DNA of 60,360 bases from NCBI GenBank assembly GCA_017443235.1, contig JAFSOV010000009.1, forward strand, positions 1-60,360. Reading direction: 5' to 3'. Source of the stretch: Alphaproteobacteria bacterium. GTDB lineage: Bacteria > Pseudomonadota > Alphaproteobacteria > Rs-D84. The number at the start of each line of letters is the position of its first letter. The first letter of the stretch is position 1. Both the position numbers and the translations under genes were made by a program. Under the pieces are notes generated by a model, which did no database searches, had not been told where the DNA came from, and worked only from the letters and a program-made list of their open reading frames with translations. Shown here piece after piece: positions 6,890-15,314 of this stretch.

Positions 6890-8902
6890 TTAATCATCCT
6901 TGCGCGAAACATCAAACATCCATATTGTCGCCATACACGATGCAACCAACAATATTATCATCCACATATCACGTCCCAAACGGCGATACATTGTCATATG
7001 TGCGCCCCAAACGGCGCCATCTATAACACCGGGCACGCCAATTGGAATATCGGCAATAATATTTCCATTTGATAATACAAATGCACTTATTCCCGAATAA
7101 TCAGAACGAACAACCGGCACGCCCGATTCAATCGCATAACGCCGCACCATATCCAGGTGTTGATATGTTCCCGGGGTTTTGCCAAACCAATTATCATTTG
7201 TTATATTTACAATGGCATCCGGGGTATTCGCCCCATTAATCAAAGAATCAGAAAATATAACCTCGTAACAAACAGCGGGGGCAAAGACAAAATGTGCATC
7301 ATCTACATCAACCTTTATCAATTCTGGGCCATTGCCCGGGGTCAACATACCGGGTGTTGGAACCAGATTTCCAAACGGCCGATATTCACCAAACGGCACA
7401 AGGTGAGATTTGCTGTACACATTGGAAATTGTGCCATCCGGCATCGCCACCAACAAAGAATTATATAAATTTCCATCGGTAAAATAATTTGACCCAATGA
7501 TAATCGGTTTTGATAAAACCTTGGGCAAAGACATTGTATCACCCGGAATCACAACAAACGGATATGCCGTTTCCGGGAACACAATCAATTCATGTTCACC
7601 GTCCGCAGACGCCAAAGATGCCATAACCTGTAAATTATATTTTGCATTTTGAATTGCCGCACTGCGTGAATGCGATGCCTTTTGTGTTGCGCTTTGCGCG
7701 GGTTGCACAATGCGTATAATCGGTGTCCGCGCAATATTTACATCACCCGCAATATGAATATTTTTGATTCCATAAATAACACCAACAACACCGAACATAA
7801 TAAAAATTACCAATGCAAACCAATTTAATCCATTGCGACTGTTCCTTATAATTTCTGCAATTGACGCGATTATACCGATTATCACAAATGTCAATCCCAA
7901 TGCGCCATACAACGACATAGAATTTGCAATATACATATTTTCAATCGCAATATTTGAAATTGGATTCCACGGGAAACCGGTAAAAATCCATTCACGCATC
8001 CATAACACCAACGTCCAAATTGCGGCAAACAAAAATGGTCTGCACCCAGTGTTTATGCGCGTTCCCGAAATCGCCAAAAACGGAATTGAAAAAATTATTC
8101 CACCAACAATACCAATACCTATGATTCCCGGCACGGTCCACACTGCAAATTGATTTGCCAATTCCGGCACAACATAAATACTGTGCAACACCCACCAAAA
8201 CATTGCCATTGCATAAACGGCACTGAACGGAAACACACGAAAGAACTTACCGAACCAAGAATGTCCCGGCAATGTTTTTACCGACAACAAATATGCACCC
8301 ATAATTCCAATAACCGTTGCCCACCACATATAGAACGGCGCAAAACCCAATGAAGCAATTGCACCACACAACATATACAAAATTGTACGTCCCAATGCAC
8401 CATCAAAAAACCGTCGCATCCAACCAATTGTTTTACCACCCGGACAACACGATGCATCGGTGCATACGGTGGATTCCGCCGTATAGGGGTTTTTATATCC
8501 CAATTTTTTCAAAATAATTGTCTCTTTGTTTTCCATTTTTTCTGCATCAATATCTTTGATATGGTCATACCCCAACAGATGCAAAATGCCATGAACAATC
8601 ATATGCGCCGTATGTTCCGCAACGGATATATTTTCATCTTTCGCTTCACGCGATACGGTATCAATTGATATAAAAATGTCACCCAACAAAACATCATCGC
8701 CCAATTCAAAAGACAAAACATTTGTGGGCTTATTTATATTGCGATATTTTTTATTTATTTTTTTAATGTATTTATCATCAACCAAAGTAATAGACACCTC
8801 GGCATTTTTATGTTTCGCATCAACCGCCGCATTGGCAATTTTTTCAAAATCTATTTTGTATTTTTTCCAACGTTTATCTTCCATATTTACATAGACGCGC
8901 AT
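6890..8902 (-). CDS. ybeY-lnt: YbeY endoribonuclease fused to Lnt apolipoprotein N-acyltransferase
   Basis: 670 residues from the ATG at 8900-8902, which follows AAGGGGGAAATAT; the upstream in-frame ATG at 8944 lacks such a site. Residues 1 to about 145 are YbeY, an rRNA-processing RNase, with its zinc motif HGILHLLGYDH at about 104-114. A short linker with three cysteines (CTDASCC) follows. From about 160 the protein is Lnt: several membrane helices, then a nitrilase domain with Glu444 (FPETAYP), Lys498 (YSKSHLVPFGEY) and Cys545 (CYEVIFSD) as the catalytic triad. Lnt adds the third acyl chain to lipoproteins in the inner membrane. In related bacteria ybeY, corC and lnt are separate neighbours; here corC is absent and the other two share one uninterrupted frame. 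Both parts keep their catalytic residues. Confidence 0.9.
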   Translation of the reverse strand: MRVYVNMEDKRWKKYKIDFEKIANAAVDAKHKNAEVSITLVDDKYIKKINKKYRNINKPTNVLSFELGDDVLLGDIFISIDTVSREAKDENISVAEHTAHMIVHGILHLLGYDHIKDIDAEKMENKETIILKKLGYKNPYTAESTVCTDASCCPGGKTIGWMRRFFDGALGRTILYMLCGAIASLGFAPFYMWWATVIGIMGAYLLSVKTLPGHSWFGKFFRVFPFSAVYAMAMFWWVLHSIYVVPELANQFAVWTVPGIIGIGIVGGIIFSIPFLAISGTRINTGCRPFLFAAIWTLVLWMREWIFTGFPWNPISNIAIENMYIANSMSLYGALGLTFVIIGIIASIAEIIRNSRNGLNWFALVIFIMFGVVGVIYGIKNIHIAGDVNIARTPIIRIVQPAQSATQKASHSRSAAIQNAKYNLQVMASLASADGEHELIVFPETAYPFVVIPGDTMSLPKVLSKPIIIGSNYFTDGNLYNSLLVAMPDGTISNVYSKSHLVPFGEYRPFGNLVPTPGMLTPGNGPELIKVDVDDAHFVFAPAVCYEVIFSDSLINGANTPDAIVNITNDNWFGKTPGTYQHLDMVRRYAIESGVPVVRSDYSGISAFVLSNGNIIADIPIGVPGVIDGAVWGAHMTMYRRLGRDMWMIILLVASCMATIWMFDVSRKDD

Positions 8903-8937
8903 ATATTTCCCCCTTGGTAAATCGGCAAATTTAAGAA

Positions 8938-8966
8938 TTGCCAACGCAATATTTATTTAATAGAAT
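8938..8966 (+). promoter_or_regulatory. Promoter of rarA
   Basis: TTGCCA at 8938-8943, a 17-bp spacer, and TAGAAT at 8961-8966. Predicted transcription start is about 8973, some 24 bases before the rarA ATG. Confidence 0.55.
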
Positions 8967-8996
8967 CATTATATCACAAAAGCGGATAATAATAAA

Positions 8997-10286
8997 ATGT
9001 CTAATACAACAACACGACCATTGGCAGATATCATGCGTCCCAACACAATCGATGAAATTGTGGGCCAGCGTGCATTACTTGGCGAAAACGGCATTGTGCG
9101 CCGGATGGTTGATAATAAAAAGTTATCAAACCTGTTGCTTTGGGGACCACCGGGATGTGGCAAAACCACAATTGCGCGCGCATTGGCGAATTCGGTTGAT
9201 ATGGATTTTGTACCTATGTCTGCGGTTTTTTCCGGCACCGCCGATATCAAAAAGACTATGGAGGCCGCCCGCACAAACACCGCCATTGGGCGCGGAACAT
9301 TGTTGTTTATCGATGAAATTCACCGTTTCAATAAAACGCAACAGGATACACTGTTGCCGTATCTGGAAGACGGCACCGTTGTGTTCATTGGCGCAACAAC
9401 CGAAAACCCCAGTTTTAATTTGAATAACGCGTTATTATCGCGTTGCCATATTGGCGTGTTGGAACCGTTGGATACGGCGGATTTAATGGTATTGATTGAC
9501 CGGGCCGAAAAACATCTGGGGAAAAAATTACCGTTGGATGCCGATGCAAAAAAACACCTGGCCGAAATTGCCGATGGCGATGCACGATTCTTGCTGAACA
9601 CGGCGGAATATTTGGTATCGGCAAAATTCAAAAAGAACCTTGCCCCCGATGATTTGGATTCTGTTATTCAAAAGCGCGCGCCCCTGTCCGACAAATCGGG
9701 TGACGAACATTACAATATGATTTCTGCGGTCCATAAATCCCTGCGCGCCAGTGACACCGATGCCGCGCTGTATTGGGTTGCGCGTATGATGACGGCGGGT
9801 CAAGACCCAATGTATATATTTCGCCGCCTGACCCGGTTTGCAATGGAAGATGTGGGCCTGGCCGACCCAAATGCAATGCAACTTGCGCTTGCTGCGTGGC
9901 AGATTTATGAACGTATGGGCAGTCCCGAAGGCGACCTGGCCCTGACGGAATTGGTAATATACCTTGGGACCGCACCGAAAAGTGTTTCGGTTGACCGTGC
10001 CAAAATGGCATCCTATGCGGTTGCCAAACAAACATCTAATCTTATGCCACCCAAAAATATTTTGAATGCCCCAACCAAGATGATGAAAAACCTGGGGTAT
10101 GGGCGCGGATATATTTATGACCCCGACACAGAATCCGGGTGCAGTGGTCAAAACTGTTTTCCCGAAAGTATGTCACGCCAAACATTTTATAGACCAATTG
10201 AACGCGGATTTGAACGCGAAATTAAAAAGCGTTTGGAATATTGGAACGCACTGCGCGCCCGTGCGAACAAAGACACATTAGAATAA
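8997..10286 (+). CDS. rarA: Replication-associated recombination protein A (AAA+ ATPase)
   Basis: 429 residues, normal for RarA/MgsA/WRNIP1. The N-terminus MRPNTIDEIVGQ is the usual clamp-loader-like lead. Walker A is WGPPGCGKTTIA at 49-60 and Walker B is LLFIDEIHRFNK at about 102-113, followed by IGATTENPSF (sensor 1). The C-terminal part has KSLRASDTDAALYWVARMM and GYGRGYIYDPD. It acts on stalled replication forks with SSB. Its 3' end overlaps the end of the convergent outer-membrane gene by nine bases, so the two transcripts may interfere. Confidence 0.95.
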   Translation: MSNTTTRPLADIMRPNTIDEIVGQRALLGENGIVRRMVDNKKLSNLLLWGPPGCGKTTIARALANSVDMDFVPMSAVFSGTADIKKTMEAARTNTAIGRGTLLFIDEIHRFNKTQQDTLLPYLEDGTVVFIGATTENPSFNLNNALLSRCHIGVLEPLDTADLMVLIDRAEKHLGKKLPLDADAKKHLAEIADGDARFLLNTAEYLVSAKFKKNLAPDDLDSVIQKRAPLSDKSGDEHYNMISAVHKSLRASDTDAALYWVARMMTAGQDPMYIFRRLTRFAMEDVGLADPNAMQLALAAWQIYERMGSPEGDLALTELVIYLGTAPKSVSVDRAKMASYAVAKQTSNLMPPKNILNAPTKMMKNLGYGRGYIYDPDTESGCSGQNCFPESMSRQTFYRPIERGFEREIKKRLEYWNALRARANKDTLE

Positions 10287-10991
10287 AATATTTATCGCCA
10301 ATCCGGTTGTGATTTCTTCGGCTTCGAATCCATAATCAAAATGCCCAACATATTGCGTACGGCCGTATTCACGAACAATTTTTATCCCGATTGATTCTTC
10401 ATCATAGTGTTGATTGGTTGCCTTGCGCAATGCAAAATTTCCACCCACACGCCAATTATCATTCACACGAAAATAAACCTCAGGATTAAAATCTATGAAT
10501 GCCATACCGCGCGGAACATCGTCAAAAATCCAACTGGATTTCACGGTCGCGGCCAACGTCACGCCCGCATATTGACGTCCAAAACGCAACCCCACATAGT
10601 ATGTAGAATCCGCATAATCCGGCGTACGCACGCGATGCGAACCACCAAATTTCAAACCGAACAAAACATCATAAATTATATGATTGGAATTTTCATCCGC
10701 ATTTCCCAAACGATACAGGCCGCCGATATCAAAACTGGAAAAACCATCTTCGGGGCCATCAAAATCTTGCTGGTAATGAACGTTGCCACCAACCGCCAAC
10801 CGGTCGGTCAAACCGTACGACAGGTATTGCCCCGCGCGCAGACCATTATCAAAATAATCCAACGCGGTCCGCGACAACAACCCACTGCGCGATTGCAAGA
10901 ACAAAGGGTCATTTGTATCGACACTTAAATCACCCGCATACGCGCCCGCACATACAAAGATTCCAAAAATTCCAAATAATAATTTACGCAT
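10278..10991 (-). CDS. Outer-membrane beta-barrel protein
   Basis: 237 residues. The signal peptide is residues 1-19 (MRKLLFGIFGIFVCAGAYA). The rest is alternating amphipathic strands with aromatic residues (YLSYGLTDRLAVGGNVHYQQDF, TYYVGLRFGRQYAGVTLAATV) and a C-terminal strand ending in Phe, the usual BamA recognition signal. Strand count suggests roughly 10-12. There is no enzymatic motif; porin-like or structural functions are possible. It lies downstream of a second barrel gene on the same strand but behind that gene's terminator, so it is separately transcribed. Confidence 0.75.
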   Translation of the reverse strand: MRKLLFGIFGIFVCAGAYAGDLSVDTNDPLFLQSRSGLLSRTALDYFDNGLRAGQYLSYGLTDRLAVGGNVHYQQDFDGPEDGFSSFDIGGLYRLGNADENSNHIIYDVLFGLKFGGSHRVRTPDYADSTYYVGLRFGRQYAGVTLAATVKSSWIFDDVPRGMAFIDFNPEVYFRVNDNWRVGGNFALRKATNQHYDEESIGIKIVREYGRTQYVGHFDYGFEAEEITTGLAINILF

Positions 10992-11022
10992 TTAATCGCT
11001 TTCCATTTTTATTTACCTTTAT

Positions 11023-11053
11023 AAAAAAATCCGGCGACGAATTACGTCGCCGG
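11023..11053 (-). terminator. Intrinsic terminator of outer-membrane protein gene
   Basis: Read leftward, CCGGCGACG (complement of 11045-11053) pairs perfectly with CGTCGCCGG (complement of 11031-11039) around a 5-nt loop, followed by a T7 run (11023-11029). It ends the transcript of the gene at 11068-12270. Confidence 0.85.
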
Positions 11054-11067
11054 CATTTATATCAACA

Positions 11068-12270
11068 TTAGAAGTAGAACATTATGCGACCACCAAAGGA
11101 TGTTTCATTATACTTGTCCAATTTGGCCTTGCCCATCGCATCCCATACGCCGCCTTCTGTGCCATAGAAATCCAACTTCTTGCCTTCGGCGGTGTCATAG
11201 AAAGATGTCTTGGCATACAATTCCAATGCGAACCAATCATTCGGTTGCCAACCAATTGCCCCCTTGATAGATGCCTGGTTATGCCAATCATAATGACCAA
11301 AGATTGCCTCCAAATTCAATGTCCAATCTTCCTCCAGAACACTGAACACACCCAAACCACCTTCGATAAAGAACGTCGTTTTCGCATCATCGTCGTACGA
11401 AATGAACAAAGATTCTACAACGCCGCTTTCGTTTTTACCGGTGATTCCGTTGCCATACATTTTATCATCAAAGTTCACCAACCAACCACGGGCCAACCCA
11501 TAGATTGTTGATTTAGAAACTTTATATCCGCCCTTTAAATCCAAAACGAATTCATTGGCGATATCTTTTTGCCGTTCATAGTACCCAGACACAGTTGCAA
11601 TCCATTTTTCGTTATCAACGAAACGCCATTGCAACCCGGCACCAAAGATATTCAACCCGTCGTCATCCATTTTGTCATCCGGCGCGGTTGACCAATCGAA
11701 TTTATATTTGGAAAAATCATAACGTCCCATCAACAGCACGCCCAACCGGTCTGTAATACCATAACTCAGGTCTTCTTTGATGGCAAATTGTCTCATTTCC
11801 CACTTGGCATCTGTATCAGACATAGTGCCATTGGGGATAAAATCGATATCATAAGACGCGGTGTTATAACTTAAATCCGTAATTGCACCAAATTTACCTT
11901 CGGTCGGTTGAAAGAACGGATGCGCCAAATAGTATTTACGCTTCATTGTACTGCGCACCGTTTCGGTCCGCGCGGTTGTTGCGGTCCGTGTTGCGGTGCC
12001 ACTGTTATACGTGCGGTACATTTGACTGCGCGTAGATGGTTGTGCGGTATATTGCACGGTGCCATAATTTTGCCCACCGGCATTTGAATATGTCCGCGTT
12101 GTTGAGCGCGTTTCATATTTTTGATAGTTCACATTTGACGGGTTTGAACGCACCGCCGGTGCACCGGTCAAATCCGCGGTTGAACCGGCCTGAGCACCCC
12201 AATTTGTCGCGCCCATGGCCGGCACCGCAACAACGGCCGCCAATAACATAACTGAAAAAGTACTCTTCAT
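11068..12270 (-). CDS. Outer-membrane beta-barrel protein with Ser/Thr/Tyr-rich N-terminus
   Basis: 400 residues. The signal peptide is about 1-20 (MKSTFSVMLLAAVVAVPAMG). A low-complexity stretch rich in Thr, Arg, Ser and Tyr spans roughly 45-110. A barrel of alternating strands follows (LSYGITDRLGVLLMGRYDFS, NEKWIATVSGYYERQKDIA) and ends FGGRIMFYF with the C-terminal Phe of outer-membrane proteins. The LSYGITDRLGVLL segment resembles LSYGLTDRLAVGG of the neighbouring barrel, so the two may share ancestry. A strong promoter and the AAGGAG site suggest high expression. Confidence 0.8.
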   Translation of the reverse strand: MKSTFSVMLLAAVVAVPAMGATNWGAQAGSTADLTGAPAVRSNPSNVNYQKYETRSTTRTYSNAGGQNYGTVQYTAQPSTRSQMYRTYNSGTATRTATTARTETVRSTMKRKYYLAHPFFQPTEGKFGAITDLSYNTASYDIDFIPNGTMSDTDAKWEMRQFAIKEDLSYGITDRLGVLLMGRYDFSKYKFDWSTAPDDKMDDDGLNIFGAGLQWRFVDNEKWIATVSGYYERQKDIANEFVLDLKGGYKVSKSTIYGLARGWLVNFDDKMYGNGITGKNESGVVESLFISYDDDAKTTFFIEGGLGVFSVLEEDWTLNLEAIFGHYDWHNQASIKGAIGWQPNDWFALELYAKTSFYDTAEGKKLDFYGTEGGVWDAMGKAKLDKYNETSFGGRIMFYF

Positions 12271-12294
12271 ATATTTCTCCTTTTTAATGATTGA

Positions 12295-12322
12295 ATTATA
12301 TCACAAAAAAACCGGATTACAA
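12295..12322 (-). promoter_or_regulatory. Strong promoter of outer-membrane protein gene
   Basis: On the minus strand TTGTAA (12317-12322), a 16-bp spacer and a perfect TATAAT (12295-12300), followed about 30 bases later by AAGGAG and the ATG at 12268-12270. Confidence 0.75.
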
Positions 12323-12375
12323 AGAATAAATTAGTAGGGAATGGTCAGTGATTGTTATCTAACATAATATCATTA

Positions 12376-14604
12376 CTATAATATATGTCGTTTGCCGTTG
12401 GGGTCGGGGGCACTGACTATGCCTTCTTGTTCCATACGTTCCATAAATCCGGCGGCTTTATTATATCCAACACTTAAACGCCGTTGAATGTATGAAATGG
12501 TCGGTTTTTTATCACGAATGACATACTCTTTGGCCTGGGCATACAGGTCGGCATCTTTATCACCCGATGACACCGGCATACCCGGAATCGCCGCCGCACC
12601 CGCCCCGGCCGATGATTCACCATCAACAACGCCCGAAACATATTCCGGTTCACCTTGGGCGCGCAAGAAATCCGCCACACGTGTCATTTCCGCCGGTTCA
12701 ATAAATGCGCCATGTATGCGCACCGGGACACGTCCGGCCTCGCTGAACAACATATCGCCACACGCCAACAGGTTTTCTGCGCCCTTTTCACCCAACGTTG
12801 TCATACTGTCGATATTACTGCGGGCCTGGAAAGAAATACGGGTTGGGAAATTCGCCTTGATAACGCCGGTAATTGTGGTCGCGTCCGGTCGTTGCGTCGC
12901 CATAACCAGGTGAATGCCGGCGGCACGCGCCTTTTGCGCAAGGCGTTGAACACATGCCTCGACTTCCTTGCGCGCGACGCCCATCAAATCGGCAACCTCG
13001 TCAATAACAATAACCATATACGGCATATCCGACAAATCAACCGTTTGTGTTTCATATTCTAATTCGCCGGTCTCGGGGTCGGTACCAACCGCAACCTGTT
13101 TGGTCACAACCTCGCCCGCATCGCGTTTGGCGGCGACCGCCTGGTTATACGCCTCGATATTTTGAACACCGAAATCCAATAATTGTTTATATCGAATCTC
13201 CATTTCTTGGACCGACCATTTCAATGCATTCACCGCCGCATTCGGGTCCAGTTTTATAATAGGGGTAATAAGGTGCGGAATATCATCCCAGAATCCAAAA
13301 TCAACACCCTTGGGGTCAATAATCATCAATTTGCATTTATCCGGCGTAAAGTGATACAGCACCGACATAATAATAGATTGCACAAATACAGACTTACCCG
13401 AACCGGTACGCCCCGCAATCAAAACGTGTGGCATCTTTGCCAAATCGAAATACATTGGATTGCCACCGATATCCACCCCCAACGCCAATGGTATTTTATA
13501 TTTAGAATTTACAAACGCATCGTTCGCAACTAAACCTTGGAATCGCACAGTTTGACGATTCAAATTCACCATTTCGACACCAATCAATTCTGTACGCGGA
13601 ATATGCGCAATACGAATGTTTTCGGTCGCCATCGCACGCGTCATATCTTTGACCGTTTTGTTTATATCAACCATACGAACACCGCTGTCCGGCATAAATT
13701 CGTACAGTGTCACAATTGGCCCCGGTCGTATTCCGGTCACCCGGCCATTCACACCATATTCGGCAAAATGAATTTCCATCGCACGCGCGTTTTGTTTTAG
13801 TTCCGGCGTCACAACGCTTTTACCAAAATTAGACTTTTCCAAAAATTCTGGATCCGGCAATTCATACTCTATCGATTCGCTGGTCTGGGATGTGGCGCGT
13901 TTGCGTGCGGCCCGGCGACGCGGTTTCGGTTTTTCTTCTTCCGCTTCTTCCGCCTCCTCTTCTTCTTCCTCTTCTTCCGTCTCTTCCCCGTCGGGTTCAA
14001 TCGGTTTCATCAAATGGAACGCGGTCAATACGTAACGTATCATACGCCAAACGATTCTAACAATACGCATAACATCGGCAAAACTTATGTGCAACAGCAC
14101 GCCCGCAATAACAAAGAAACCAACCAAACACAAAATTCCAACCAATATTCCAAACCCGCCAATAAGCCCGGAAATATCTGCGGCAACAATCGATCCAATC
14201 ATACCACCAAATGTTGTTCGCGGCGCAATCAAACCGAAACCCGCCGCCCCCAAACATATACCAACAAACCCACGCAATATATTATATTCCGGCGTTGAAT
14301 CCGCCCCAAATCCAATCAATAAAGTCAATCCATAACGCGCCAAACACATCAACAAAAACATCGCCGGCACAAAACCAACGGCGTACCGCAAGAAACCGAC
14401 AACATTTCCCATTATTGATTGATTTCCAAAATTACCGGCCGCCGACAATCCATCCAGATACGGATTATGAAAAATCAAAGCTAAAACCGCCCACGCCGCA
14501 ATCAAGAAAATGGCAATACCAAACAACTTGCCAATTATGGATCTTAACGCACCGGACATACTGTCGGGTAAAAATTTCGATTGCTTGCTCATATCATTGG
14601 GCAT
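12376..14604 (-). CDS. ftsK: DNA translocase FtsK
   Basis: 742 residues. Septum-bound motor that pumps chromosome ends during division and positions dif for Xer recombination. About four membrane helices lie between 22 and 175. A short acidic linker (about 206-225, nearly all Glu) and a basic patch KPRRRAARKR follow. The motor has Walker A AGRTGSGKS at 397-405 and MIVIDEVADLMG as Walker B. The C-terminal winged-helix gamma domain ends YNKAAGFMERMEQEGIVS and would read KOPS sites. The linker is very short compared with E. coli. ATGs exist at residues 1 and 5, and neither has a clear ribosome site. A Xer recombinase is encoded at 24151. Confidence 0.95.
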   Translation of the reverse strand: MPNDMSKQSKFLPDSMSGALRSIIGKLFGIAIFLIAAWAVLALIFHNPYLDGLSAAGNFGNQSIMGNVVGFLRYAVGFVPAMFLLMCLARYGLTLLIGFGADSTPEYNILRGFVGICLGAAGFGLIAPRTTFGGMIGSIVAADISGLIGGFGILVGILCLVGFFVIAGVLLHISFADVMRIVRIVWRMIRYVLTAFHLMKPIEPDGEETEEEEEEEEAEEAEEEKPKPRRRAARKRATSQTSESIEYELPDPEFLEKSNFGKSVVTPELKQNARAMEIHFAEYGVNGRVTGIRPGPIVTLYEFMPDSGVRMVDINKTVKDMTRAMATENIRIAHIPRTELIGVEMVNLNRQTVRFQGLVANDAFVNSKYKIPLALGVDIGGNPMYFDLAKMPHVLIAGRTGSGKSVFVQSIIMSVLYHFTPDKCKLMIIDPKGVDFGFWDDIPHLITPIIKLDPNAAVNALKWSVQEMEIRYKQLLDFGVQNIEAYNQAVAAKRDAGEVVTKQVAVGTDPETGELEYETQTVDLSDMPYMVIVIDEVADLMGVARKEVEACVQRLAQKARAAGIHLVMATQRPDATTITGVIKANFPTRISFQARSNIDSMTTLGEKGAENLLACGDMLFSEAGRVPVRIHGAFIEPAEMTRVADFLRAQGEPEYVSGVVDGESSAGAGAAAIPGMPVSSGDKDADLYAQAKEYVIRDKKPTISYIQRRLSVGYNKAAGFMERMEQEGIVSAPDPNGKRHIL

Positions 14605-14641
14605 TGTATCATAAAAAAAACAAAAATAACAGTCCGCCGTA

Positions 14642-15298
14642 TTATTTATTTAATCGCCGCACCATCCATGCATGAACTATATCGGCACACAGTACGCCCC
14701 AAACCGCACCGAATATAACATCGGTCGGCCAATGAAATCCGGCACACACGCGCGATACCGCAATCACAATTGCCAAAGTCCACGTGAACCATTTTGCGCG
14801 CGGCGCCAACATTCCAATCATAACCAACCCCGCAAAGGAAGCCAATGCATGCCCCGACGGCATAGAATAAAATGCAGAATCGCCGGTGAACGGAAAGAAC
14901 CCGGTCATACCGATGGCCTCATAAAATATCGGTCGCGCACGACCAATTATAAATTTTAACAATGCACCCGTTGACACCGCCAAAAACACAGAAGAAAAAA
15001 TCCAAAACGCATAACTGCTTTTTATCTTGTTATAAAAATCGCTAAAACTGAATTTTGGTTTTGTTTGGATACTTTTCTTGATATAAAAAACAATCAAAAC
15101 AATCAGTGACACCACCAACCAATTCTTGGCCGAGAAAATTGCACCAAGTACGCCCCAAATTTTATAGTCAAACGCACGCAGAAAATTAAAAACCGGTATA
15201 TCGAACCAAAACACACCACACAAAATCAAAACCAATGTGACAATCGCACCGAATAAAATGTGTGGAAAATTTAACTTATTATCTTTTGTTAAAAACAT
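14642..15298 (-). CDS. PAP2-superfamily membrane phosphatase
   Basis: 218 residues from the ATG at 15296-15298, which follows AAGGAAAGAA; an earlier ATG would add nine residues and overlap the upstream gene. About six membrane helices are present. The three phosphatase motifs are KFIIGRARP, PSGHALASF and SRVCAGFHWPTDVIFGAVWG, giving Lys, Arg, Ser-Gly-His and the His/Asp nucleophile-acid pair. It removes phosphate from lipid phosphates at the outer face of the inner membrane; candidates are undecaprenyl pyrophosphate, phosphatidylglycerophosphate or lipid A. The substrate cannot be read from the sequence. It lies just downstream of the S41 gene. Confidence 0.88.
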   Translation of the reverse strand: MFLTKDNKLNFPHILFGAIVTLVLILCGVFWFDIPVFNFLRAFDYKIWGVLGAIFSAKNWLVVSLIVLIVFYIKKSIQTKPKFSFSDFYNKIKSSYAFWIFSSVFLAVSTGALLKFIIGRARPIFYEAIGMTGFFPFTGDSAFYSMPSGHALASFAGLVMIGMLAPRAKWFTWTLAIVIAVSRVCAGFHWPTDVIFGAVWGVLCADIVHAWMVRRLNK

Positions 15299-15314
15299 AT
15301 TTTCTTTCCTTCTT

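Noticed and set aside
9528..10151. 207-codon minus frame inside rarA
   Set aside because: Overlaps the conserved AAA ATPase over its whole length; no independent signal.
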